A stretch of 64,000 nucleotides of DNA, from contig JAJEAL010000145.1 in NCBI GenBank assembly GCA_022822785.1, positions 1-64,000 on the forward strand. Direction: 5' to 3'. The translations under genes were made by a program, and so were the position numbers. The stretch is from Candidatus Poribacteria bacterium (GTDB taxonomy: Bacteria > Poribacteria > WGA-4E > PCPOR2b). Each line of letters starts with the position of its first letter. The first letter of the stretch is position 1. Below the pieces are notes generated by a model. It was not told the DNA's origin. It was given only the letters and a program-made list of their open reading frames with translations, and did not search any database. This document shows, piece after piece, positions 43,601 to 51,613 of the stretch.

Positions 43601-45805
43601 TTATCTATGCTCGATTAGTTTATTAACCGCGTCTAAAAGCTTTCGAGCAGGCTGATAATTCCTATCAATGTTTAAGGCTGCTTGTGCTGCGTTTTTTGCC
43701 TCTTGAAGGGAACCTCTCCTAAACTGAGTAAGGGCAAGATTGTAGTGCGCTTCTTTAAAATTGGAATTAAGAATTACTGCCTCTTGAAGATAATCTCTGG
43801 CCTTGATATACTCCCTCATCACTAAGTAAGTGGAACCAAGGTTGTAGCGGACTACCGAAGATGTCAAATCATTCTCTTTAGCGTCTTGGAAAAGAGCAAT
43901 TGCTTCGCTGTACTCGTTTCTGTTAAAAGCATCGCATCCTAGATTATTTTTAGAAATTGCGGCTAATTTTACTCGGGGGGTGCTGTTATAATAAATCTTT
44001 TGGAGAGGGGCCTCACGAAGTGACCAAGGAACGACTGAAGTCTCTCCCCGGTTGCGTAATCGCTCCCGCAATGTTGTGTTTTCGTGCTCCAATCTTTGCT
44101 TTTGACTACGAAGCGTCTCGTTCTCGCTTCGCAATTGCCGGGCTATAGCAATCTGATTTTTAGTTTCCTTGTCCTGTTCAGTTAGATGCCAGCGTAACTG
44201 CCGATTGTCACGAAGAAGCCGCGTATTTTCGCTTGAAAGCGTTTGAATTGAAGAAGTTATAGATTCATCTTTTGCAGCCATCTGCATTACGAGTGCTACA
44301 ATGCAAACCAATAGGGTAAAAGCTAAAGCGCCGGTAGTATACTGCCAACCTTTTGTAGAAGCCGGTGCTGGTTTTTTCTGCGGTGGCGGAGGCTTGAAGG
44401 ATTTTATAACATCTAAAAGTTGACGAGCAGGTCGATAGTGCGGATCAATCCTTAAAGCTGCTTCCGCTGCCCTTTTCGCCTCTCCCGGATTGTTCATCTT
44501 TAAGTGTGCAAGACCAAGCCCACGGTGCGCCTCTTTATAGTTAGGATTAAGACCTATTGCCTTTTCAAACTCGACAACCGCTTCATTATATCGGTTCTTA
44601 TTAAGATAGGCGATTCCTTGATTGTAGGCAACTTGACCGGGCGATTCTTTTCGCAACACTGCATCTAAAAGTTGACGAGCAGGTTGATAGTGCGGATCAA
44701 TCCTTAAAGCTGCTTCCGCTGCCCTTTTCGCCTCTCCCGGATTGTTCATCTTTAAGTGTGCAAGACCAAGCCCATGGTGTGCTTCTTTATAGTTACGATC
44801 AAGGCCTATCGCCTTTTCAAACTCGACAACCGCTTCACCGTATCGGTTATTATTAAGATGGGCGATTCCTTGATTGTAGGCAACTTGACCGGGCGAGGTT
44901 TTTGGCAATATCGCTTCTAGCGGTTCTAATTGGTCAACCGATCGCTTGCAGAATTCTTTTAATTTTGAAGCCAAGCGTTTCACATCTGGCGACAGATTTT
45001 CAAGCTCTCGGAAGACATCAGATTGGTCTGGATCTGTGAAATCCTCGGCTATGAACAATAACCTTCTTTCAGTTGGAGCTCCAAACTGGCTCCAGAGATC
45101 GGGTTTTTCTGCAAGGCTCAACAAGGAGAGATAGATTACCAACTCCGAGAAATAGTCCATCTTTTCGGCAGTACTTACACCACACGCTATTCTTTGGGGG
45201 TGTTGGTATGCAGGGACTCCAACAATAGTATCGGGTTGTCCACGGAGTGCAGGAACAAACACACTGTCGTAGTCTATCAACTTGATTTCGACATCGGTGC
45301 CGCTTCGCTTGATCAGGATATTTCCATCTTGAAGGTCTCCGTGTGAAATTTGGTGAGTATGGAGGGCTGCAACCATCTTTTGGAATTCTGCCGCAGCAGT
45401 TTTCAAGCACCTAGCCTCCTGTAAATTATGCTCAATAAAATCACAAAGCGTGTTCCCTTCTGCCCATTCCATGCGCGTGATGGGATATCTGATGCCATTC
45501 ACTAGAATGCCTTCGGGAACATAAGCAAAATCAACAAAGTAGGGCAAACGGTATTGTTTCAGATAGTCTGATATCTCTTTATACCGAGTTTCGGCATCCC
45601 CGATGTCTCTAGTCCAACACCGCAACGCGTAAGTATTTGATAACACTTCAATCGGAAAAACACCTGAAAAGCCGCCGGAGTAAACCATCAAATAGTTGTT
45701 AGAACTCCTCTGAGGATTTCCACCTCTGAGTTCTGGATCTAATATGCTGATATGAGGAAAATCGCGTATCGCCTCTGTGTAATCACGCAGACCTGGCCAA
45801 AGCAT
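43601..45805 (-). CDS. TerY-P-type protein kinase with TPR, membrane helix and coiled coil
   Basis: 734 residues from the ATG at 45805 (GGAG 7 bases upstream, 14 bases after the phosphatase stop); the frame extends further but inside the phosphatase gene. Kinase domain 1-300: Gly-rich YSGGFSGVF, Arg in the usual Lys position (YALRCW), catalytic loop SHGDLQDGNILI, metal loop IKLIDYDSVFVP. Then two nearly identical 84-residue TPR blocks (about 305-472), one membrane helix (about 486-507), a long coiled coil (510-590) and more TPRs to the end. HGD/DYD and the Arg are, as I recall, normal for kinases of the TerY-P triad. Likely a membrane-tethered signalling kinase. Confidence 0.87.
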   Translation of the reverse strand: MLWPGLRDYTEAIRDFPHISILDPELRGGNPQRSSNNYLMVYSGGFSGVFPIEVLSNTYALRCWTRDIGDAETRYKEISDYLKQYRLPYFVDFAYVPEGILVNGIRYPITRMEWAEGNTLCDFIEHNLQEARCLKTAAAEFQKMVAALHTHQISHGDLQDGNILIKRSGTDVEIKLIDYDSVFVPALRGQPDTIVGVPAYQHPQRIACGVSTAEKMDYFSELVIYLSLLSLAEKPDLWSQFGAPTERRLLFIAEDFTDPDQSDVFRELENLSPDVKRLASKLKEFCKRSVDQLEPLEAILPKTSPGQVAYNQGIAHLNNNRYGEAVVEFEKAIGLDRNYKEAHHGLGLAHLKMNNPGEAKRAAEAALRIDPHYQPARQLLDAVLRKESPGQVAYNQGIAYLNKNRYNEAVVEFEKAIGLNPNYKEAHRGLGLAHLKMNNPGEAKRAAEAALRIDPHYRPARQLLDVIKSFKPPPPQKKPAPASTKGWQYTTGALAFTLLVCIVALVMQMAAKDESITSSIQTLSSENTRLLRDNRQLRWHLTEQDKETKNQIAIARQLRSENETLRSQKQRLEHENTTLRERLRNRGETSVVPWSLREAPLQKIYYNSTPRVKLAAISKNNLGCDAFNRNEYSEAIALFQDAKENDLTSSVVRYNLGSTYLVMREYIKARDYLQEAVILNSNFKEAHYNLALTQFRRGSLQEAKNAAQAALNIDRNYQPARKLLDAVNKLIEHR
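44390..44893. repeat. Tandem 252-bp duplication inside the kinase gene
   Basis: Two consecutive 252-base units are almost identical. Matching landmarks such as GCAACTTGACCGGGCGA are exactly 252 bases apart. Each encodes 84 residues (two TPR units). Confidence 0.85.
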
Positions 45806-45819
45806 GATTGGCTCCAATT

Positions 45820-46725
45820 CTATAATAATTTCAAGAGAAGAAACCCAGCAAAAAACATAAGAACACTTGCGAAAATCCCCCAAAAAAGAACAGACGACAG
45901 GATGTCCTGTTGCTGTTGATTTGGTTCTTGAGTTTGTGTCTCCGACGGTGTTTCCAGTTCAGGCTCTTCGGACTTTTGAACTTCTTCAACCGAAATTAGC
46001 ATAAGTGTTACGTCGTCATTAACGAGGCGGATGGCTTCGTCATGACGCACTTCATGGACAAATTGGCAGAATTGTTCATCCGTTTTCACCGCTTTAAGTC
46101 TGTCAAGTACCGCATCTAACTTCCCAGCTTCCTCATGTTCGAGAATCCATTGCGCCAACGCATCCGTTGCCAAGATAAAGGTATCACCGGGATTGGCTTG
46201 ACCAGATCTAAATGTTGGCTCAGAGTGATTGTCTTTCGCAAAACTAGCGAAAAATTCGGGATGATTTGTAAAATCTGCCGAATTCTCTATCAGGTAACTT
46301 TTAAACCCAGTATTGCTCTTATGAAAGAGGCAACTATCACCTATAATCATAGCCTCCCACACACCGCTATCTTTATTGAATTCGATGCCAATAAAAGTAG
46401 AGGCCGCGGGTTCTCTCGTGTTGAATGAATTTGTAAGATAGAATAGGTTTCTCTCGTTTACCTTTTCTTCTACCTGCTCATACCATTTTTGTTGGCTAGG
46501 AGCTATCCAAGCACGCCAACTTGTTTTTGCTACAGACAGATCGGTATTGTCGCAGAAGTGCTTAACGAGCAGGGTTGCCCACTCCTTTGGAAAAAAGGAG
46601 TGGGTCACACCATCTGCAATCGCATAGCGTCGCTTCTCATCATTCTGGGCACACGCGTCCTGACAATCCTCTGAAGTTTCCGCTTCTTTATGGGTAATGA
46701 AGGAACTCGCTGTTAATCTAATCAT
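45820..46725 (-). CDS. PP2C-type protein phosphatase of a TerY-P triad
   Basis: 301 residues. PP2C metal-site motifs are present in order: SEDCQDA, YAIADGVTHSFFPKEWA, IIGDSCLF, ILATDALAQW and NDDVTLML. The C terminus (about 278-301) is a single membrane helix, which places the catalytic domain in the cytoplasm at the membrane, like the kinase downstream. It starts 4 bases after the VWA stop and ends 14 bases before the kinase start, so all three genes are translationally linked. Confidence 0.88.
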   Translation of the reverse strand: MIRLTASSFITHKEAETSEDCQDACAQNDEKRRYAIADGVTHSFFPKEWATLLVKHFCDNTDLSVAKTSWRAWIAPSQQKWYEQVEEKVNERNLFYLTNSFNTREPAASTFIGIEFNKDSGVWEAMIIGDSCLFHKSNTGFKSYLIENSADFTNHPEFFASFAKDNHSEPTFRSGQANPGDTFILATDALAQWILEHEEAGKLDAVLDRLKAVKTDEQFCQFVHEVRHDEAIRLVNDDVTLMLISVEEVQKSEEPELETPSETQTQEPNQQQQDILSSVLFWGIFASVLMFFAGFLLLKLL

Positions 46726-46729
46726 ATCC

Positions 46730-47551
46730 TCAAACAGGAACTAGTTGTCCTGCTGCTGTAGATCCAAAATTCAAGATCCGAATCATCGTGGCTTCACCAG
46801 CATTATACCCAAAACATCGTGTATCAGGTTCTGCTGGAAGCCCGCGTTCTTTTGCCGCTTCGCGCAAGGGTTCTGGCAAAACGCTAGAGATATTGAAGAG
46901 AAATTCCGCAAAAAAGTCATTAGGCAGTAATTGAGTCGTACTGTGTGGGAAAATCACCTCATATTTATTATTAGCGATGTGGATGTTGAAGACCAAGACG
47001 TTGCCATCTGTAGTGTGAAGATTCATGACCTTTCTTGCGGCCTCTGCTGTCAAATCAAGGTAAGCTGCCTCCCCATCTGTGATATTGATAACAGTTGGTG
47101 GAAAACCATCAGGCTTATCGTTGCACCAGCGTTGGACAATTTCAGCGGCGCGTTCAAACGCCTCGTGCATTGGGGTGCCATTATTCGCCTTCGGTTGCAC
47201 CCAGATAGGCAGTTCTACCTCAACTTCAACAAGTCCACCCGCCCCATTAGGGATGGACTTGTTGAGTTTCTTGACTTCAACAAGTGATGAGGAAACCTCT
47301 GATATCATACCGTCAACAACGCATTCAACTCGCTCACCATAGCCAATAACAGAGACGTGACACCGATCCCTTATCACCTCTCCAGCCCGGCAAGCGAGAA
47401 CGAGTTCCTCAAGGATATGATTTACGGCAAGAGAGGCCACTTCTGCCTTTGCTCCAGTTCCCCAATCTTCGTTCATGGACCAAGATTGATCAACTAAAAT
47501 GACAATACAAGCTGGATTAGATGTTCCGATAGGAACGTTACTGTAAGCCAT
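46730..47551 (-). CDS. TerY-like von Willebrand factor A domain protein
   Basis: 273 residues from the ATG at 47551 (AGGAG 9 bases upstream); the longer frame adds 15 unlikely residues. The VWA metal site is complete: Asp-Gln-Ser-Trp-Ser in VILVDQSWSM, Thr in NNGTPMHEAF and Asp in INITDGEAAY. With the phosphatase and kinase that follow it forms the VWA-PP2C-kinase triad defined by Anantharaman, Iyer and Aravind as TerY-P, predicted to take part in stress or metal-linked signalling. It is first in the operon. Confidence 0.9.
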   Translation of the reverse strand: MAYSNVPIGTSNPACIVILVDQSWSMNEDWGTGAKAEVASLAVNHILEELVLACRAGEVIRDRCHVSVIGYGERVECVVDGMISEVSSSLVEVKKLNKSIPNGAGGLVEVEVELPIWVQPKANNGTPMHEAFERAAEIVQRWCNDKPDGFPPTVINITDGEAAYLDLTAEAARKVMNLHTTDGNVLVFNIHIANNKYEVIFPHSTTQLLPNDFFAEFLFNISSVLPEPLREAAKERGLPAEPDTRCFGYNAGEATMIRILNFGSTAAGQLVPV

Positions 47552-47631
47552 TCCAAATCTCCTATTTCTGTTAATATAGTTCCAACTTATACACAAATTT
47601 ACAACATTAGCAAGTAAATCTATTTCAGGTA

Positions 47632-47787
47632 GGACTTACGCAGCTAAACGGTTAAAGCCCTGTAGTTCGGCGATTCATCGCCGCCCCGATAAATCGGGAT
47701 TCAAGGCAACTGGACACCGTTCCCAATCCTGGTCTCGGAACGGACGCCCGATGAATCGGGCAACTACAATCGAAGTGCGTAAGTCCT
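47632..47787. repeat. MITE-like element with 12-bp perfect terminal inverted repeats
   Basis: AGGACTTACGCA (47632-47643) and TGCGTAAGTCCT (47776-47787) bound 156 bp that include CGATTCATCG, CCCCGATAAATCGGGAT and CCCGATGAATCGGGC palindromes. Solo ends of the same sequence occur near 6467 and 29470. Confidence 0.7.
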
Positions 47788-47793
47788 GTCAGG

Positions 47794-48003
47794 TTAGGTT
47801 GATGAACCCGGCGTAGGAATTTCATCCCCATGTGCCTTTGCCGTCTCTATCCAACATCGCACAGCATCCCTGCCGTTTTCTATCGCTTCTTGGATTGTTT
47901 CCCCATCGGACATACAACCCGGTAGATCAGGATATTCAATCAAATATCCGCCGCCCTCTGCTTCTGGCAATATGCTTGTAATAAATGGATATTCAAGTGC
48001 CAT
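47794..48003 (-). CDS. HicB-like antitoxin domain protein
   Basis: 69 residues, AAGGGATG before the ATG. EGGGYLIEYPDLPGCMSDGE followed by TIQEAIENGRDAVRCWIETA is the HicB partial RNase-H fold. The C-terminal DNA-binding helix seen in full-length HicB is absent. No HicA-type toxin is beside it: the flanks are repeat DNA. It may be an orphan antitoxin or a solo domain. Confidence 0.82.
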   Translation of the reverse strand: MALEYPFITSILPEAEGGGYLIEYPDLPGCMSDGETIQEAIENGRDAVRCWIETAKAHGDEIPTPGSST

Positions 48004-48039
48004 TATGCTTCATCCCTTATTAGGGGTATTTAATTTTTC

Positions 48040-48254
48040 CCGTAGCTTCGATCTCCCGGTCAAGGATACGGCGGGGCAAGTTGAAAATCCCGATTTATCG
48101 GGGATGCCCCGCTCCGATAAATCGGGATGCTCGACGAGTCGGCACCGGTGCGGTTGGAAACCGCACCTACCGGGTTGGAGTGAATGCGGTGCGGTCAGAA
48201 ACCGCATCTATCGGGGATCGGAAGCGTCTATTTATTTTTTGGATTCACCATAAA
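48040..48254. repeat. Cluster of palindromic elements (families F and B)
   Basis: 48040-48130 repeats the element at 6380 with its TCCCGATTTATCGGGGA core. 48147-48167 is GGTGCGGTT-GGA-AACCGCACC, and 48186-48208 is a diverged second copy. The tail GTCTATTTATTTTTT plus GATTCACCATAAA (48227-48254) matches 40389-40417. An open frame through this block is only repeat sequence. Confidence 0.65.
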
Positions 48255-48361
48255 TAACCCTATAGAGTATAACGACCATTATTCCCTACGATGAATCTTT
48301 TACAGGTGTCGCCTACGGGTAGGCACAAGACCTACCCCTACTGACCGGAAGGAAGTTGACT

Positions 48362-49402
48362 TCACAGCAGCAACTCTTTGAGCGACTCAATCAACCCATC
48401 AGGCGGGTCAAACGGCAGCTCAACAGGCTCGTGCGTCAAGGCACTGTGATAGATCCCCAAAATCGCATTGAACTCCGCAAGCGACTGTTCCAAGTGGGTC
48501 GGATGTACCTTCTCGTCATCATCAAGCCAATCGAGCATCGCGTTGGTTAGTCCCGCTTGACCTAAGAGATCCTGCTCGCCGTACTCGTGTTCCCCACGAC
48601 TATAGCCGTCTCCCGGTGTGTTGCGCTCCCAGCCGTACATCCACCAATGGACAAACCCGCGCTTCCCGAAAACACGGACCCGTTTGTGCTGGAACACCGA
48701 TTCATGGTCGCTAATTTCGGGCGAGCCTTTGGTGCCGAATGTGACCAACGCCCGAACCCCGTTGGCATACGTAATCGAAGCCGTGGCATGGTCGGGTGAC
48801 GGTTGGGCGGTATCCAGATGTTCCCCGCCTGCAACCTGACCGAAAACCTTGACCGGACGCGAATTGTCGATGTACGAGGAGACCAGTTGAAGCACATGGG
48901 GTCCCTGATCGATCGGCGTTGAACGGGCACTGGCATCGATAAAGTCGAGGTCCCCAATCGCTCCGGCGGAGACATCCGCTTTTAATTTTAGGTTCGGCGG
49001 ATGGAAATTGAGCTGCGTATTCACGGCGAACTTGGTCTTTGTATTCGCGCACAAGTCGCTGAGTTGACGCCAATCCTCGCCCATGACCGCAATTGGCTTT
49101 TCGACTATTGCAGCCGGCACCTCATGTTCCGATGCGATATTCATCAGCGGGTAGCGGATCAACTCGTTCGTTCCCCGCAGCACCGGCGCGGTCACGATAT
49201 GAAGCAGGTCAGGACGTTCTTTATCCAACATCTCATGGATGTCCGTGTACCGCTTTTCGATTCCAAAATCATCGCCGAAACTATTTAACAGTTCCTCATT
49301 CATATCGCACAACGCGACAATTTCACCACGTTGGATATGTTCGTACGCGTGAGCATGGGCACGCGCCCGTCCGCCACAACCCAAGAATGCACATTTATAC
49401 AT
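48362..49402 (-). CDS. Gfo/Idh/MocA family oxidoreductase
   Basis: 346 residues. It begins YKCAFLGCGGRARAHAHAY, the dinucleotide-binding motif, with VEKPIAVMGEDW carrying the EKP element and VNTQLNFHPPNLKLK in the substrate domain. It is separated by 164 bases, which contain a family A hairpin, from the PhyH gene upstream on the same strand. Confidence 0.9.
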   Translation of the reverse strand: MYKCAFLGCGGRARAHAHAYEHIQRGEIVALCDMNEELLNSFGDDFGIEKRYTDIHEMLDKERPDLLHIVTAPVLRGTNELIRYPLMNIASEHEVPAAIVEKPIAVMGEDWRQLSDLCANTKTKFAVNTQLNFHPPNLKLKADVSAGAIGDLDFIDASARSTPIDQGPHVLQLVSSYIDNSRPVKVFGQVAGGEHLDTAQPSPDHATASITYANGVRALVTFGTKGSPEISDHESVFQHKRVRVFGKRGFVHWWMYGWERNTPGDGYSRGEHEYGEQDLLGQAGLTNAMLDWLDDDEKVHPTHLEQSLAEFNAILGIYHSALTHEPVELPFDPPDGLIESLKELLL

Positions 49403-49499
49403 GATGATTCTCCATAAATTATGATTTGAAATAGGATACCTAATGGTGTTAATTCACAAGTCGCTGGTTCATGCCACAAGAAAGTGCAGAGCAGCTTGG

Positions 49500-49557
49500 A
49501 GAAACCGAGTTTTTTCGGAAAAACTCGGTTTCTTTGCATCACTTTTTAACATGAACG
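49500..49557. repeat. Hairpin MITE family A, copy 4
   Basis: Hairpin AGAAACCGAGTTTTTTC... at 49500-49533 and right end TTTTTAACATGAAC at 49544-49557. It abuts the end of the PhyH gene. Confidence 0.75.
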
Positions 49558-49566
49558 TCCGGACTT

Positions 49567-50388
49567 TCAATCTGCCCAAGAATCCAGCCCCAACAGCTTT
49601 CTGCCTAGCGGGGTCAGTTCTGCTGTCTTGCCTTGGAAGTGTTCCTTCTCTTTCGCATCTTTGCCCAGCCCGGTCAGCCGTTCCTGCCATCCGGTGATTC
49701 GTTTCTGACGCCCTTCTTCATTATCCGTCGGCGCCGGTGACATGGTGATGTACTGCACGATTCGAGGGCGATCGCCGCTGTTCGGACTGCTCCCGTGTGG
49801 TAGGGCACTGTGCCAGATAACTAAATCTCCCGCTTTCCCCGAAACTGGCACGGCATCGGCATCTCTTTCCTTGATGAGCTGCCGTGGATCCGCATCTTCG
49901 GGCAGATCGTTGAGCCAGTCTTCGAGTTTATGGTGGAATCCCGGTATGCAGGTGAATGCCCCCTGATTGCCGGGGGTATCAGTCAGGTATAACACCCCTT
50001 GCACCTTGAGCCGAACCGGCATATCTAACGACATGTCCCAGTGCAGGTAGGGCCCTGGAAACTTATAATCGTCCCGTTCCGGTGGGTTCAGGCTGCCACG
50101 ATCAAAGCTGACCCACAGTTTCTCTGTGTCCCAAATCTCAGAGAAGGCTTGGTGGATTCGAGGATACTGTCGATTGTCCCACAACGCTTGATGCTGATAA
50201 ATCTCGACCATGATGCCGCGCCGCGGCGGGTCTGGATACCAAGTCTCTGGGTCGTCTGTATCCATTTCGAGGAAATCCCAGATGGCCCGTTCGGCTGCTT
50301 CACAGTTTTCTGGAGGTACAGCGTCGTGGACAACGACGTAGCCGTGCTCTTCCCAAAAATCTCTATCTGCTGCGCTTAAAACTGGCAT
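49567..50388 (-). CDS. Phytanoyl-CoA dioxygenase (PhyH) family protein
   Basis: 273 residues. Here the iron triad is complete: His-Trp-Asp in YLHWDMSLD, distal His in SALPHGSSPN, and the 2-oxoglutarate Arg in GDRPRIVQY. FTCIPGFHHKLEDW is the family signature. It should be a genuine Fe(II)/2-oxoglutarate oxygenase, in contrast to the PhyH-type protein at 27490 with its altered first motif. Substrate unknown. Confidence 0.92.
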   Translation of the reverse strand: MPVLSAADRDFWEEHGYVVVHDAVPPENCEAAERAIWDFLEMDTDDPETWYPDPPRRGIMVEIYQHQALWDNRQYPRIHQAFSEIWDTEKLWVSFDRGSLNPPERDDYKFPGPYLHWDMSLDMPVRLKVQGVLYLTDTPGNQGAFTCIPGFHHKLEDWLNDLPEDADPRQLIKERDADAVPVSGKAGDLVIWHSALPHGSSPNSGDRPRIVQYITMSPAPTDNEEGRQKRITGWQERLTGLGKDAKEKEHFQGKTAELTPLGRKLLGLDSWAD

Positions 50389-50674
50389 GTTTCTCTCCTT
50401 TTTTAGTTCATTAGTTTACTCGTTCATCGGTTCATTAATTACCCAATGTACTAATGAACCAATGAACAAACTGTTTTCACGTTTCACGTCCCGGTATCAT
50501 TGAAGCCTACGTCCTTCGGATCTGATCGCCTTCAGGTCTCGGAATGTGCTGCCAATAGCCCTCGCTATCACGGCCACGACAGATGATACCCAATCCGTGC
50601 TGTGGGTCTCTGCCACGCACAAGCGATAAAATCAGATTCGCGCATCTGTTCCACCTCTTCTGTTTTGCCTCCTG
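50389..50674. other. Intergenic stretch with a short duplicated gene fragment
   Basis: About 40 bases near 50625-50667 (GCGCATCTGTTCCACCTCTT and flanks) repeat part of the Rpn-like gene at about 50880-50920, so this is a broken duplicate. The left part has repeated ATGAACCAATGAAC-type words. No gene is recognised. Confidence 0.5.
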
Positions 50675-51538
50675 TCAACGAGACTGCCCGCCATTTAGGT
50701 CCATCTCTTCAAGACTGTTTGCCGTCAAGAGACGGATACCTAGTTGATCCAGCTCTTCGTCCGCGGTCATCCCGTTAATTTGTTCTGTTACGGATTGAGG
50801 AAGTTCCCCGAATTTGGTGGCGAGTTGCTGGATTAGGATTAACCGTTTCCCTTGCTGTATGCCATCCTCAATCCAGTCAGTGATAAAACCGGATTCACGC
50901 ATCTGTTCCACCTCCTCTCCAAAAAATTCCCATAACCAATCAAGTTCAAAATAGCGGGAAGCAATCATCACCGCTGTCGCCAATGAATCCGCCCGTTTCT
51001 GCGGATGGGTTTCCTGTAAAATGAGTTCCCTCTCCTGATGCAGCACCGCCTCCGTCTTCTCCTGTTCCAACATAATCAGTAACGGCGCAAACTCTCTCAA
51101 CTCTCCAGAACGGATCCGGTCTGTATAATCCCACAACTTGATAATCGGATAGGTGAACCGGTGGATGACCCATTCCCCAATTTGAACGACATATTCGCTA
51201 GGCGGGTCTGATTCCCGCCGCTCCAGATACAAAACAATGGTGATTGTCGGCTTCTGATGCTGATCCGTTAGTCCACCAGAGAAAGTAAACACATTGCGGG
51301 GATAATCAGCCCTATGTTGAAGTTGAAATTCAAAGTGCAGTAAATATTCCTCACCTTCAACCTGAATTCTGTGCAGAAAGTCAGCGCGTCGATCTGGCAG
51401 GGTGATTTCGACATTCTCCAGTGTCCCGACCAGTTGGAAAGCAGTATCGGGAAAAGCGAGTTTCAGAAACGATTCGGCGTAATGCCGCCCCAAGATTTTC
51501 ATGACGCGATCGAAAAGATTAATCCGTCTTGGTGCCAC
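50675..51538 (-). CDS. Rpn/DUF4351-like nuclease-family protein
   Basis: About 287 residues from a GTG at 51538; an ATG at 51502 is also possible. The open frame continues upstream through a family A hairpin element, which cannot be coding by origin. INLFDRVMKILGRHYAESFL, then TAFQLVGTLENVEITLPDRRADFLHRI and EYLLHFEFQLQHRADYP fit the PD-(D/E)XK fold of recombination-promoting (Rpn) and related transposase-like proteins (Asp...Glu-X-Gln core). The C terminus (RLILIQQLATKFGELPQSV) is DUF4351-like. These are typically multicopy accessory proteins. Confidence 0.75.
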   Translation of the reverse strand: MAPRRINLFDRVMKILGRHYAESFLKLAFPDTAFQLVGTLENVEITLPDRRADFLHRIQVEGEEYLLHFEFQLQHRADYPRNVFTFSGGLTDQHQKPTITIVLYLERRESDPPSEYVVQIGEWVIHRFTYPIIKLWDYTDRIRSGELREFAPLLIMLEQEKTEAVLHQERELILQETHPQKRADSLATAVMIASRYFELDWLWEFFGEEVEQMRESGFITDWIEDGIQQGKRLILIQQLATKFGELPQSVTEQINGMTADEELDQLGIRLLTANSLEEMDLNGGQSR

Positions 51539-51540
51539 TA

Positions 51541-51613
51541 TAAGAGACTCCTCAACAGAAACCGAGTTTTTGCCAAAAACTCGGTTTCTCTTAACATTTG
51601 CACTTAACTTTTC
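51541..51613. repeat. Hairpin MITE family A, copy 5
   Basis: Core hairpin AGAAACCGAGTTTTTGCC... at 51557-51589. It lies between the Rpn-like gene start and the GlmL stop codon, and it appears to have replaced the native upstream region of the Rpn-like gene. Confidence 0.7.

Noticed and set aside
47632-48003. HicA toxin gene beside HicB
   Set aside because: Both flanks were read in all frames; they hold only repeat elements and no small double-stranded-RNA-binding-type protein.
48010-48207. 65-residue frame between HicB and the Gfo/Idh gene
   Set aside because: It is made entirely of the interspersed palindromic repeats.
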